This document shows, one piece after another, positions 1 through 11,719 of a DNA stretch of 64,000 nucleotides. Both the position numbers and the translations under genes were made by a program. Each line of letters begins with the position of its first letter. The first letter of the stretch is position 1. Source of the stretch: Lysobacteraceae bacterium NML93-0793. GTDB lineage: Bacteria; Pseudomonadota; Gammaproteobacteria; Xanthomonadales; Xanthomonadaceae. The notes beneath the pieces were generated by a model, which was not told the DNA's origin, ran no database searches, and saw only the letters and a list, made by a program, of their open reading frames with translations. Location: contig NTJG01000001.1 in NCBI GenBank assembly GCA_002324875.1, forward strand, positions 62,001-126,000, given 5' to 3'.

Positions 1-202
1 CGCCGAGCAGGAGACTGCGTTGCATGAGCGGACACTCCGGATTCAGGGTGGCGCAAGGGTGCCACAAGGCGCGGCGCAACGCGGTTGCGGCGCAACGCGC
101 GCAGGCGGCGGAGAGCGCGGAACACTGTTTTGCGCATCGGCTGCACGCGGGCGCGTCCACGCGCTGCCTATGCTGGGCGCCCCTTCTCGACAGGACCCGT
201 CC

Positions 203-1156
203 ATGGCCGAACGTGCACTCGGACGCTCCGGGCTGACGGTCTCGCCGCTGGCCTTCGGCGGCAACGTCTTCGGCTGGAGCGCCGATGCCGCCGCCACCCA
301 CGCCCTGCTCGACGAATGCGTGGCCCTGGGCCTCAATCTCGTCGATACCGCCGATGTCTACTCCGCGTGGGTCACGGGCAATGCAGGCGGCGAGTCGGAA
401 ACGCTGATCGGCGACTGGCTGCAGAAACGCGGCCAGCGCGACCGCGTGGTCATCGCCACCAAGGTCGCGAAGTGGGGGCCGCGCAAGGGCCTGTCACCGG
501 CCAATATCCAGGCCGCGTGCGAGGACTCGCTGCGTCGCCTGCGCACCGATGTCATCGATCTCTACCAGGCCCACGAGGACGATCCGACGGTGCCGCTGGA
601 AGACACGCTGGGCGCGTTCTCCCGGCTCATCGAACAGGGCAAGGTGCGCGCGATCGGCGCGTCGAACTATTCCGCCGCGCGCCTGGCCGAGGCGCTGGAA
701 CTCGCGCGCCGGCACGGCCTGCCGCGCTTCGAGACCCTGCAGCCGGAATACAACCTCGTCGACCGCGCCGGTTACGAGGCCGAACTCGAGCCGCTGGTGC
801 GCGCGCACGGCATCGGCGTGATCGGCTACTACGCCTTGGCCAGCGGCTTCCTCAGCGGCAAGTACCGCAGCGAGGCCGACGCGGCGAAGAGTCCGGCGCG
901 TGGCGCGCAGGTGGTCCGGCGGTATCTCAATCCGCGCGGCAAGCGCATCCTCGCCGCGCTTGACGACGTCGCCTGCCGGCACGCGGCCTCGGTCGCCCAG
1001 GTCGCGCTGGCGTGGCTCATCGCGCGGCCCGGCATCACCGCGCCGATCGTCAGCGCCACCAGCGTCGCCCAGCTGCGCGAACTCGCCGCCGCTCGGACCT
1101 TGCTGCTGTCGAAGGCCGACATCGCCGCGCTCGACAGCGCCAGCGGCGGCGGCTGA
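203..1156 (+). CDS. aldo/keto reductase
   Basis: This 317-residue protein is a cytosolic NADPH-dependent aldo/keto reductase that reduces aldehydes or ketones; its own substrate cannot be told from sequence. The catalytic tetrad is visible: Asp48 and Tyr53 in VDTADVY, Lys87 in VIATK and His124 in LYQAH. Length and order fit the (beta/alpha)8 barrel of the AKR family. The reading frame is open further upstream, but the ATG at 203 has an AGGA-like ribosome site and starts the conserved MAERALGRSGL segment, so the longer version was rejected. It lies 64 bp ahead of another NADP-dependent oxidoreductase on the same strand, and the two may be co-transcribed. Confidence 0.9.
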   Translation: MAERALGRSGLTVSPLAFGGNVFGWSADAAATHALLDECVALGLNLVDTADVYSAWVTGNAGGESETLIGDWLQKRGQRDRVVIATKVAKWGPRKGLSPANIQAACEDSLRRLRTDVIDLYQAHEDDPTVPLEDTLGAFSRLIEQGKVRAIGASNYSAARLAEALELARRHGLPRFETLQPEYNLVDRAGYEAELEPLVRAHGIGVIGYYALASGFLSGKYRSEADAAKSPARGAQVVRRYLNPRGKRILAALDDVACRHAASVAQVALAWLIARPGITAPIVSATSVAQLRELAAARTLLLSKADIAALDSASGGG

Positions 1157-1220
1157 ATCTGCACGTCGGCGTAGCGCATGCAGGCGCACGCTGGCCCGAC
1201 GTCTTCCAGGACCTTCGACC

Positions 1221-2246
1221 ATGACCCCCGATTCCATCACCCGCGTCGTGCTGGCTGCGCGCCCCGAGGGCGCCCCGACGGCCGCCGACTTCCGAATCGA
1301 ACATGCGCCCATGCCCGCGCCGCGCACCGGCCAGGTGCTGCTGCGCAACCGCTGGCTGTCGCTCGATCCCTACATGCGCGGGCGCATGAATGCCGGCCGC
1401 TCGTATGCCGCGCCGGTGGAGATCGGCGAGGTCATGGACGGCGGCACGGTGTCCGAAGTGGTGCAGTCGCTGCACCCGGCCTGGTCGCCCGGCGACCTCG
1501 TGCTCGCGCACGCCGGCTGGCAGAGCCACGCCGTCGTCGACGGCGAGACCCTGCGCCGCAAGCTCGATCCGGCCGGTCTGCCGCCGCAGACCGCACTCGG
1601 CGTACACGGCATGCCCGGTTTCACCGCCTACGCCGGCCTGCACGAGATCGGCAAACCCCAGCACGGCGAGACCGTCGTCGTTGCCGCGGCCAGTGGCCCG
1701 GTCGGCGCCACCGTCGGCCAGATCGCGCGCCTGCGCGGTGCGCGCGTGGTCGGCATCGCCGGCGGCCCGGACAAGGTGGCGCACGTGAAGCACGACCTCG
1801 GCTTCGACATCGCGCTCGACCACCGCGCCGACGACTTCGCCGAGCAGCTCGCGGCCGCCTGCCCGGACGGCATCGACGTGTACTTCGAGAACGTCGGCGG
1901 CAAGGTCTTCGACGCGGTGCTGCCGCTGCTCAACGATTTCGCGCGCATCCCCGTGTGCGGCCTCGTCGCCCACTACAACGCCACCGGCCCCGCGCCCGGC
2001 CCGGACCGCGTGCCGCAGCTGATGTCGCTGATCCTCACCCGGCATCTGACGGTGCGCGGTTTCATCCAGCACGATTTCATCGCGCTGTATCCCGAGTTCG
2101 TGCGCGAGATGGGCCACTGGCTGCGCGACGGACGCATCCGCTATCGCGAGGATGTCGTGGAAGGATTGGAGAATGCACCGGAGGCGTTCATCGGGATGCT
2201 CGAAGGCAAGAACTTCGGCAAGTTGCTGGTGAAGATCGCAGATTGA
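1221..2246 (+). CDS. zinc-independent NADP-dependent oxidoreductase (CurA/leukotriene B4 dehydrogenase-like MDR)
   Basis: A 341-residue medium-chain reductase of the zinc-independent group that reduces the double bond of enones using NADPH. The N-terminal segment with LDPYMRGRM is typical of the CurA/YncB group, and the nucleotide-binding loop AASGPVGATVGQ lies near residue 157. There are no structural or catalytic zinc cysteines. The C-terminal IGMLEGKNFGKLLVKI ending is also characteristic. The ATG at 1221 gives the usual family length. It follows the aldo/keto reductase on the same strand, and its 3' end borders the duplicated repeat block. Confidence 0.9.
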   Translation: MTPDSITRVVLAARPEGAPTAADFRIEHAPMPAPRTGQVLLRNRWLSLDPYMRGRMNAGRSYAAPVEIGEVMDGGTVSEVVQSLHPAWSPGDLVLAHAGWQSHAVVDGETLRRKLDPAGLPPQTALGVHGMPGFTAYAGLHEIGKPQHGETVVVAAASGPVGATVGQIARLRGARVVGIAGGPDKVAHVKHDLGFDIALDHRADDFAEQLAAACPDGIDVYFENVGGKVFDAVLPLLNDFARIPVCGLVAHYNATGPAPGPDRVPQLMSLILTRHLTVRGFIQHDFIALYPEFVREMGHWLRDGRIRYREDVVEGLENAPEAFIGMLEGKNFGKLLVKIAD

Positions 2247-2377
2247 TCGCCAGTGCGGTCTGTCGGCCGACGCGTGATGCGCATTCGTCACGAAGTGTGC
2301 GCCGTTGGAGATCTGCATCTTTGCGCAGGTTTCCTCGTTCCCTGAGGTCTCGGGCTGACGTAACGACCATGCTGGCG

Positions 2378-2416
2378 CAGTCGCAGTCGCAGTCGCAGTC
2401 GCAGTCGCAGTCGCAG
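2378..2416. repeat. hexamer tandem array (CAGTCG)n
   Basis: About six and a half uninterrupted copies of TCGCAG/CAGTCG. The opposite strand would read as a Cys-Asp repeat, but no gene context supports translation. It borders the 404-bp element inside the left copy of the duplicated block. Confidence 0.85.
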
Positions 2417-2477
2417 TTGCTTTTGCTGTTGCCCTTGCTTCGTCGGAGCAATGACTCGCCGGCATACCTTCCAGATC

Positions 2478-2881
2478 CGTAGGGCGCCGCCCATGGATGG
2501 CGGCGTTTTCCGACTGAGCCAGGATGGCGAGTCGATAAATCCCGGAACGAATGAAGGGCCGGATTTGCTTCGTCGGGGAATCGTTTTTCTTTGGTTCCGT
2601 TTCTTTTGTCGATTTACAAAAGAAATGAACTCGGCCGCGCCAGCGGACGAAAGCGGTTGACGTTGCGTTGGTGCTGCCTGCGCAGAGCAAGTGCAGGGCT
2701 TCCACTCGCCTGGCGGCGAGCGGCTCACTTTTCTTTGTTGGCCCAAAGAAAAGTAAGCAAAAGAAAGGGCCTTCCCGACGAAGCGAACCCGGTGAGTCGT
2801 TCGTTCCGGGATTTTCCGACTCGCCATCCATGGCTCGGTCGGAAAACGCCGCCCATCCATGGGCGGCGCCCTTCGGGTCTC
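2478..2881. repeat. 404-bp inverted-repeat (MITE-like) element, copy 1
   Basis: The element has terminal inverted repeats of about 100 bp: the left end CGTAGGGCGCCGCCCATGGA is mirrored on the right by TCCATGGGCGGCGCCCTTCG. The core carries A/T-rich hairpins such as CTTTTCTTTGTTGGCCCAAAGAAAAG. No transposase is encoded. The same element appears at 3339-3742 with its core inverted relative to this copy. It looks like a non-autonomous mobile element or a large palindromic repeat. Confidence 0.75.
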
Positions 2882-3067
2882 GCGTGCGCAGGCCCATCAT
2901 TGGCCGGCGAAGCAAACGGCAATACCGAAGCAGGTCAGAGCCCTTGTGTCAGCACTGGGGCCGTGATGGAAGACGTCTGCCGCATTCCGGCACACGAAAG
3001 AAGCCGACCTCGCGCGGGGCATCTCACGCGAGGCAACACGCGAGCCACAAACCCCGCCAGCTGCGCG

Positions 3068-3121
3068 TTACGAATCGATCGCCGCATTGAGCATCCAACT
3101 CGGGCGCATCGCCTCGATCAC
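3068..3121 (-). pseudogene. duplicated 3'-terminal fragment of icd
   Basis: Read on the minus strand, this 54-nt stretch gives VIEAMRPSWMLNAAIDS followed by a stop. The last residues of the intact icd at 4021 read [20 protein letters not shown]. The match holds at both DNA level (GAATCGATCGCCGCATTGAGC) and protein level, and in the same orientation. It is a remnant produced by the block duplication, not a working gene. Confidence 0.75.
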
Positions 3122-3338
3122 ATTTTGAGGAGAGTGCGGTCTGTTGGCCGGACGCGCCATGCGCAAACTAATCGAAGTGTGCCGCGCCTGGTTGACCCGC
3201 GCTTCTTGGGCAGGTTCACCCGTTCCGTGACGCATCGTGCTGAGGCAGTGAATAGGCTGGCGGCGGCGTCATTGCTTTTGCCGTTGAGGTTGCCGTTGCC
3301 TCGTCGGAGCAACGACTCGTCGGCACATCTACCAGACC

Positions 3339-3742
3339 CGTAGGGCGCCGCCCATGGATGGGCGGCGTTTTTCGACCGAGCCATGGATGGCGAGTCGAAA
3401 AATCCCGGAACGAATGAAGGGCCGGATTTGCTTCGTCGAGGAGGCCCTTTCTTTTGCTTACTTTTCTTTGGGCCAACAAAGAAAAGTGAGCCGCTCGCCG
3501 GCAGGCGAGTGGAAGCTGTGCACGTGTTCTTCTCAGGTATCCAAAGCGAGATCAAACGCTTTCGTCCGCTGGCGCGGCCGAGTTCATTTCTTTTGGTCGA
3601 CCCCAAAAGAAACGGAACCAAAGAAAAACGTCTCCCCGACGAAGCTCACCCGGTGAGTCGTTCGTTCCGGGATTTTCCGACTCGCCATCCATGGCTCGGT
3701 CGGAAAACGCCGCCCATCCATGGGCGGCGCCCTCCGGGTCTG
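3339..3742. repeat. 404-bp inverted-repeat (MITE-like) element, copy 2
   Basis: Same length and same terminal inverted repeats as the copy at 2478. Here the segment TTTGCTTACTTTTCTTTGGG comes before the segment TTCATTTCTTTTGGTCGACC, the reverse of copy 1, so the central part is flipped. Inversion between the palindromic arms would explain this. Confidence 0.75.
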
Positions 3743-3771
3743 GCGAGGGCGCAGACATGTCATTCCATAGC

Positions 3772-3840
<69 letters not shown>

Positions 3841-3972
3841 AGAGTCCTAGTGTCAGCACCGAGGTCGCGACGGGACGTCGCTCGCACACGTGCACGTCAC
3901 GCCGCACGCGGCAATCGACAGTCACCACCCCGGGCCACAGCCCGCCGAACCCGCGAGCCCAGCCCATAACGC

Positions 3973-3998
3973 GACAGGCCCGCTGAAGCGGGCCTGTC
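3973..3998 (-). terminator. hairpin terminator downstream of icd
   Basis: A perfect 12-bp stem, GACAGGCCCGCT paired with AGCGGGCCTGTC around a 2-nt loop, lies 22 bp beyond the icd stop codon. The following U-tract is weak, so termination strength is uncertain. Confidence 0.6.
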
Positions 3999-4020
3999 GG
4001 TCACACACTGACGCGACCGC

Positions 4021-6525
<2,505 letters not shown>

Positions 6526-6999
6526 TTACTTCACCGCGAAGGTGCGGGTCTCGACCGTGGTGCCGTCGAGCTGGACCTCGAGCGTGTAGTTGCCGGTCGG
6601 CCAGCCTTCGGGATGCTGGATGTCGAAGGCGACGACCTGCGGACCGGCGGGCACGTCGGCATCGGTGCTGCGCACCAGTTGGCCGGCCTCGCCGTAGGTC
6701 CAGCGTGCGGTCAGACGTGCGGCACTGCCGCCGTCGGTGCCGACCGAGGCGTACAGCGTGTCGGTGGTCGCGAACTCCGAGGCCGGCGTCACCACCCGGT
6801 TCTCCTCGTCCACGGCGTTGCCCAGCTCGACACTGGTGACCGTGGCCGGTGCGGGCGGTGGAGGCTCGGGCGCAGGCGGCGGCGCGGCCTGCGTGGCCGG
6901 CGGCGGGGTGGCGGGCGCAGGCGCGTCGCGGTTGCAGGCACCCAGCAGCAGGGCGCCTGCAAGCGCGCCGGCCAGGGGAAGAATCGCGGATCGGGTCAT
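6526..6999 (-). CDS. putative lipoprotein with Pro/Ala-rich linker
   Basis: A 157-residue protein of unknown function. The N-terminus MTRSAILPLAGALAGALLLG leads to ACN, a lipobox with Cys at about residue 23, so it should be lipidated in the envelope. A Pro/Ala-rich linker follows to about residue 50. The C-terminal domain (TSVELG..., WTYGEAGQLV..., YTLEVQLDGT) looks like a beta-sandwich. The start at 6999 was chosen because it puts the signal peptide first; upstream codons in frame are antisense-like. Confidence 0.7.
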   Translation of the reverse strand: MTRSAILPLAGALAGALLLGACNRDAPAPATPPPATQAAPPPAPEPPPPAPATVTSVELGNAVDEENRVVTPASEFATTDTLYASVGTDGGSAARLTARWTYGEAGQLVRSTDADVPAGPQVVAFDIQHPEGWPTGNYTLEVQLDGTTVETRTFAVK

Positions 7000-7054
7000 G
7001 GAGCGCTCCGGAGCAGGCAGTGGGGAAGGCGGCGGTGCGAGCGGGGCCGTGTCA

Positions 7055-7261
7055 TCACGCCGGCAGCTGCAGCACCTGACCGGCATGGATGCAGTCGGGG
7101 TCGTCGAGCACGTCGCGGTTGGCGGCATAGATGTCGGTCCAGCGACTCGTCTGGCCGTAGACCTGTTCGGCGATGGTCGACAGGGTGTCGCCCTTGCGCA
7201 CCACGTGGGTGCGCAGTGGTGGGCCTGCGGCCTCGTGGGCCGATGGCTTGGGGGTGGTCAT
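7055..7261 (-). CDS. LysM-domain protein
   Basis: A 68-residue protein made almost only of one LysM domain: THVVRKGDTLSTIAEQVYG near residue 18 and CIHAGQVLQLP at the end. LysM binds peptidoglycan or chitin-like glycans. It has no visible signal peptide, so it may act inside the cell like other short LysM proteins, or its export is not evident. It lies 55 bp upstream of the lipoprotein gene on the same strand. Confidence 0.8.
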   Translation of the reverse strand: MTTPKPSAHEAAGPPLRTHVVRKGDTLSTIAEQVYGQTSRWTDIYAANRDVLDDPDCIHAGQVLQLPA

Positions 7262-7327
7262 TGCGACATCCTCCGCGGTGGATCGAGGCGGCAGGCTCCC
7301 ATCCGCGACGTTAAGAAACCATCGCGC

Positions 7328-8152
7328 CTACTGGCGCAGTTCACGCCGTACCGGCTGCGGTGTCAGACCGGGCGTCGCGCGCCAGGGATTGATGTCCAGC
7401 CCGCCGCGGCGCGTGTAGCGCGCTTCCACCGACAGCGCGGTCGGTGCGTCCAGGCGCAGCAGGTCGAGGAAGATGCCTTCCACGCACTGTTCGTGGAAGC
7501 CGGCGTGGTCGCGGTAGGAGACGAGATAGCGCAGCAGCCCGGCATGATCGAGGGGCGGCCCCTGCCAGTCGATGTGCACGCTGGCCCAGTCGGGCTGGCC
7601 GGTGACCGGGCAGTTGGATTTCAACAGGTGCGAGACCAGGCGTTCGTGCACCGGTGCGGCGTCGGCGACGCGCAGGTGCGCGGGATTCGGCGGGCCGTAG
7701 TCGTCGATGTCGATGTCGAGCGCGTCGAGATCGACCTGACCTGCGTCGACACCGGCCGCGAACGCCGGCAGCCCGAATGCGACGTCGACCGCCGCGCCGG
7801 CGGCTGCCGAGACGTCGTCGATGATGCGGGTACGCGCGGCTTCGGCATCATCGAAGCGGGTGGTGTTGAGCGAGTTGAGGTAGAGCTTCAGCGATTTCGA
7901 TTCCACCAGATGCGGTGATTCCGCCGGCACCGTCAGCGTGGCCGTGGCGACGACCGGCTTGCCGCGGCCGTCGAGCCAGCCCAGTTCGTAGGCGTGCCAG
8001 CGGTCGTGGCCGGCGAACGGGAGCGGCGCCGCGGCGTCGAGGCCGAGTTCGGCGCGCGCCGGTGCGCGCGGGATCGGAAACAGCAGCGACGCGTCGTACC
8101 GATCCGGATAGGCGACGCTGCGGCCGAGGGTGGAATCCTGGGGGGTGCTCAT
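7328..8152 (-). CDS. queF: NADPH-dependent 7-cyano-7-deazaguanine reductase
   Basis: A 274-residue cytosolic enzyme of queuosine biosynthesis. It reduces the nitrile of preQ0 to the amine preQ1, which is then inserted into tRNA. The length is that of the long, tandem T-fold (E. coli-type) form. The first half has the motif [13 protein letters not shown] (around residue 85). The second half has [13 protein letters not shown] with the catalytic Cys, and [10 protein letters not shown]. The ATG at 8152 is the natural family start. No other queuosine genes are nearby. Confidence 0.95.
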   Translation of the reverse strand: MSTPQDSTLGRSVAYPDRYDASLLFPIPRAPARAELGLDAAAPLPFAGHDRWHAYELGWLDGRGKPVVATATLTVPAESPHLVESKSLKLYLNSLNTTRFDDAEAARTRIIDDVSAAAGAAVDVAFGLPAFAAGVDAGQVDLDALDIDIDDYGPPNPAHLRVADAAPVHERLVSHLLKSNCPVTGQPDWASVHIDWQGPPLDHAGLLRYLVSYRDHAGFHEQCVEGIFLDLLRLDAPTALSVEARYTRRGGLDINPWRATPGLTPQPVRRELRQ

Positions 8153-8184
8153 GCGCGCATTCTAGTCGCCGCGCGCATGGCGTC

Positions 8185-8553
8185 TCACGGCGCGGGTTCG
8201 ACGGTCAGGCCGATGTCGAACGTACCGGTGCTCATCCGCGCCGGCGTCCCCGGCCGCAGCAGCATCGCGAAGGGCTCGGACGCGAGATCATCGCGTCCGG
8301 GGCGGGACAGGGTGCCCTCGACACGGATGACCTCACCCTCGGGCTGCACCACGAGCGTCAGTGCGTAGCCGTCCTCGCCGTCCACCTGCAGTCGGCCGGG
8401 CGAACCGGCGTCCAGCACGACGGTGGCGCTGCCGAGCGCGTGTCCCTGGTGATGCAGGTCGGCATCCAGGCGATAGGACGCGTCGCCGGCGAGGGTGGGC
8501 AGTGCGACACACAGGCCGAGGCCGGCGAGCGCGACGCGGAACCGGTTCGTCAT
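8185..8553 (-). CDS. small exported protein of unknown function
   Basis: A 122-residue product with a plain signal peptide (MTNRFRVALAGLGLCVALP, cleavage near TLAGDA). The remainder is predicted beta-rich (SYRLDADLHHQGHALG...). I do not recognise the family. The start at 8553 places the signal peptide at the N-terminus; the frame continues upstream into the neighbouring amidohydrolase gene and was trimmed. It is 25 bp downstream of that gene's stop on the same strand. Confidence 0.65.
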   Translation of the reverse strand: MTNRFRVALAGLGLCVALPTLAGDASYRLDADLHHQGHALGSATVVLDAGSPGRLQVDGEDGYALTLVVQPEGEVIRVEGTLSRPGRDDLASEPFAMLLRPGTPARMSTGTFDIGLTVEPAP

Positions 8554-8578
8554 CGCAAATCCTCCGTGGTGTGCCGGC

Positions 8579-9892
8579 TCAACCGGCCGGCGTGTCGAGA
8601 TAGTCCAGCGTCGCCTGCAGCATTGCGCGCAGACCGAGATCCAGCGCGGCCTCGTCGACATCGAACTTCGGCGAATGGTTGCTCGGCGCCGCGCCCGGGT
8701 CCTGGCCCACCGGCGTCGCGCCGACGAAGAAGAACAGGCCCGGCACTTCGCGCGCGTACAGCGAGAAATCCTCGGCGCCCATGATCAGCGGCATGTCGAC
8801 CACCGGCTCGGTGCCGGAGGCGGCCTGCAGGCTGGGGCGCATGCGCGCGGTCAGCGCCTCGTCGTTGAAGGTGACCGGGTTGCCGTCCTCGGCCGGGATC
8901 TGCGTCTCCACCGTCGCGCCGTTGGCCGCGGCCACGTGCTCGGCGATCGAGGTCAGACGCTTGAACACGTCGGCGCGCATGTCCTCGTCGAAGGTGCGGA
9001 TGGTGCCGACCAGTTCCACCGAATCGGGAATGATGTTGTAGCGGATGCCGCCGTTGATCGCGCCGAAGGTGACGACGACCGGCTGCTTGCTGATGTCCAT
9101 CTGCCGGCTGACGATTGCCTGCGACTGGTTGACGATCTGCGCCGCGGCGACGATCGGATCCACCCCGCCCCAGGGCCGCGAACCGTGGGTCTGGCGGCCG
9201 ACGACCGTCATGCCGAAGCGGTCGGACGCCGCCATCGTCGGGCCGGCGCGCACGCCGATCTGGTTGGCGTTGAGCGTGCTGAACACGTGCAGGCCGAACA
9301 CCGCATCCGGCTTGAAGTCGGCGAACACGCCTTCCTTCAGCATCAGGCCCGCGCCGCCTTCCTCACCCTCGGGCGCGCCTTCCTCGGCCGGCTGGAACAC
9401 GAACAGGATCTCGCCGGCCAGCTGCTCGCGCATGCCCACCAGCGCCTCGGCCACGCCCATCAGGATCGCGGTGTGGGCATCGTGGCCGCAGGCGTGCATC
9501 ACGCCGGTGGTCTGGCCGCGGTAGGTGTCGGTGACGGTGGAGGCGAACGGCAGGCCGGTCTCCTCGGTCACCGGCAGCGCGTCCATGTCGGCGCGCAGCG
9601 CGAGGCGCGGGCCGGGCCGGCCACCCTTGAGCACCGCGGTCACGCCGTGGTGGGCGATGCCGGTGCGCGGTTCGAGGCCCAGGCTGCGCAGATGCTCGGC
9701 CACCTTGGCCGCGGTGCGCGTCTCGCGGTTGGACAGCTCCGGGTGCTGGTGGATGTCGCGTCGCCAGTCGACGACCTTGGCCTGCAGCGCGGCCGCGGCC
9801 GTGGTGACGTCACCGCGTTGCGCCTCCTGGGCGATCGCATACGTGGGCAGGGCGAAACAGGCGCACAGCAGCGCGGCGGCGAGACGATGCAT
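8579..9892 (-). CDS. M20-family metal-dependent amidohydrolase, exported (copy 1)
   Basis: A 437-residue hydrolase of the M20D/HipO type, which removes acyl groups from N-acylated amino acids or related amides. A signal peptide (MHRLAAALLCACFALPTYA) predicts periplasmic export. Metal-site motifs are present in order: HACGHDAHTAILMG, FQPAEEG and IMGAEDFSLYA. The start at 9892 was chosen for the signal peptide. A closely related paralog lies upstream on the same strand, separated by a repeat-rich gap. Confidence 0.9.
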   Translation of the reverse strand: MHRLAAALLCACFALPTYAIAQEAQRGDVTTAAAALQAKVVDWRRDIHQHPELSNRETRTAAKVAEHLRSLGLEPRTGIAHHGVTAVLKGGRPGPRLALRADMDALPVTEETGLPFASTVTDTYRGQTTGVMHACGHDAHTAILMGVAEALVGMREQLAGEILFVFQPAEEGAPEGEEGGAGLMLKEGVFADFKPDAVFGLHVFSTLNANQIGVRAGPTMAASDRFGMTVVGRQTHGSRPWGGVDPIVAAAQIVNQSQAIVSRQMDISKQPVVVTFGAINGGIRYNIIPDSVELVGTIRTFDEDMRADVFKRLTSIAEHVAAANGATVETQIPAEDGNPVTFNDEALTARMRPSLQAASGTEPVVDMPLIMGAEDFSLYAREVPGLFFFVGATPVGQDPGAAPSNHSPKFDVDEAALDLGLRAMLQATLDYLDTPAG

Positions 9893-10213
9893 CGGTGGAA
9901 TTCCCCGGCAGGACGAGAGACCGATGCTAAGAGGAATCGGGCGACGATGCGTGAGCACGTCGCCGCCGCCCGGCCGGCGACGCCCGGTTCGCGGTGCCGC
10001 GGGTCGGACAGTCATGCGCGAAATCGCGCGCAAGCGCGCTCCTGCAGCGGCGGCGGCCGGGGACACGGCGTGTCCTCGAGACGCACGGAAGCCGCATGCC
10101 CCGCAGGAGCGACCTCGGCCGCGATGCGGCGTGCCCGACCGAGCGTGCAGGCGTCCCGCAATCACGCGCGAGCGCGCGCCGGCAGGGCGACGATGGTGAC
10201 GCCCGCGCCTCTG
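9893..10213. repeat. gene-free spacer with REP-like hairpins
   Basis: The 321 bp between the two amidohydrolase genes hold two palindromic repeat fragments of a type common in this family. One is CAGTCATGCGCGAAATCGCG followed by CAAGCGCGCTCCTGCAG (about 10010-10046). The other is GCAGGAGCGACCTCGGCCGC (about 10103-10122). No protein gene is visible. Confidence 0.55.
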
Positions 10214-11509
10214 CTACTCGCGCTGTTCCAGCAGATCCAGCGTCGCACGCAGCATCGTGCGCACACCGACTGCCAGCGCGGCCTCGTCGGGCGCGTAGTG
10301 CGGCGAGTGGTTGATCGGCATCGTCGCCGGATCCTGCCCCCGCGGCGTGGTGCCGACGAAGAAGTACGCGCCGGGCACCACGTTGGCGAACTGCGAGAAA
10401 TCCTCGGCAATGGTCTGCAGCGGCATCTCGACCACGTTGTCCGCGCCCACTGCGGCCTGCAGCGACGGCAGTACGCGGCGCGCGAGCTCGGGATCGTTGA
10501 CCGTCGCCGGCGCGTTGTTGACCACCGACAATTCCGCCTTCGCGCCGGCCGCCTCGGCATGGCCGTTGGCGATGCGTTCGAAGCGGGCGATCACGTCCTC
10601 GCGCACGTCGGCGTCGTAGGTGCGCAGCGTGCCGACCAGGCGCGCGTCGTCGGGAATGATGTTGAAGCGCACGCCGCTCTGGAACTGGCCGGCGGTCAGC
10701 ACCACCGGCGAGTCGACGATGTTGATCTGGCGCGCGAGCATGCTCTGCGTCGCCAGCAGGATCTGCGCACCGACGGTGATCGGATCCACGCCGTCCCAGG
10801 GGCGCGAGCCGTGGGTCTGCTGGCCGGTCACGGTCAGCGACCATTCGTCGGCGCTGGCCAGGGAAGGCCCGCTGCGGAAGCCGATCTGGCCGGTGTGCAG
10901 CCCGGCCCAGACGTGCAGGCCGAGAATCGCATCGGGCGTTCCATCGTCGAACACGCCTTCGTCGAGCATGCGCTTGGCACCGAACACCTCGCCCGGCTCC
11001 GGCGGCCCTTCCTCGGCCGGCTGGAAGATGACGACCACCTCGCCGGCCAGCTGTTCGCGCATGCCGGCCAGCGCCTCGGCCACGCCCATCAGGATCGCCA
11101 CGTGCATGTCGTGGCCGCAGGCATGCATCACGCCGACCTCCTGGCCGCGGTAGGTCGCGCGCGCGGTCGAGGCGAAGGGCAGGCCGGTGGCTTCGGTGAC
11201 CGGCAGCGCGTCCATGTCGGCGCGCAGCGCGATGCGCGGGCCGGGCCGGGCGCCTGTCAGCACCGCGACCACGCCGGTCGGACCGATGCCGGTGCGCGGT
11301 TCCAGGCCGAGGCCGCGCAGATGTTCGGCCACCTTGGCCGCGGTGCGCGTTTCCTGGTTGCCGAGCTCGGGGTGCTGGTGCAAGTCGCGGCGCCAGTCCA
11401 CGAGCTTCTGCGCGAGGTCCGGCGCGAGATCCCCAGGCGCGGCGTGCACCGACGTGCCGCAGGCCAGTGCGACGGCGAAGCAGAGGGACAGCGGCAGCGA
11501 ACGGCGCAT
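10214..11509 (-). CDS. M20-family metal-dependent amidohydrolase, exported (copy 2)
   Basis: A 431-residue paralog of the amidohydrolase at 8579. Signal peptide MRRSLPLSLCFAVALACG then VHAAPGD. Conserved metal motifs HACGHDMHVAILMG and FQPAEEG are kept, followed by a slightly longer loop (PPEPGEVFGAKRM). The C-terminal motif reads TIAEDFSQFA where copy 1 has MGAEDFSLYA, so substrate range may differ. The start at 11509 puts the signal sequence first. Tandem duplication is the simplest origin of the pair. Confidence 0.9.
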   Translation of the reverse strand: MRRSLPLSLCFAVALACGTSVHAAPGDLAPDLAQKLVDWRRDLHQHPELGNQETRTAAKVAEHLRGLGLEPRTGIGPTGVVAVLTGARPGPRIALRADMDALPVTEATGLPFASTARATYRGQEVGVMHACGHDMHVAILMGVAEALAGMREQLAGEVVVIFQPAEEGPPEPGEVFGAKRMLDEGVFDDGTPDAILGLHVWAGLHTGQIGFRSGPSLASADEWSLTVTGQQTHGSRPWDGVDPITVGAQILLATQSMLARQINIVDSPVVLTAGQFQSGVRFNIIPDDARLVGTLRTYDADVREDVIARFERIANGHAEAAGAKAELSVVNNAPATVNDPELARRVLPSLQAAVGADNVVEMPLQTIAEDFSQFANVVPGAYFFVGTTPRGQDPATMPINHSPHYAPDEAALAVGVRTMLRATLDLLEQRE

Positions 11510-11719
11510 CGGCGGCTCCGGGCGAATGGCCCTGCATGCTAGCGCCGTGACGCGGGACGACGTCGGCTGGCGGCGGAGCGCTGCGCGGCAGCGGATGGAA
11601 CGTGGCGCACGCCGCCGTTGCCGGCACAGGCGCGCCGCGGCGGGCGCAGGCCGCAGCGCCGGCTGGCCCTCGGCCCTGCGGATGCGACAATGGCCGTCCA
11701 CATCGGACACGAGACTCCC

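Noticed and set aside
8495..11542. Plus-strand open frame of about 1015 codons opposite the two amidohydrolases
   Set aside because: Shows the same shadow composition twice because the two genes are paralogs; no domain is seen.
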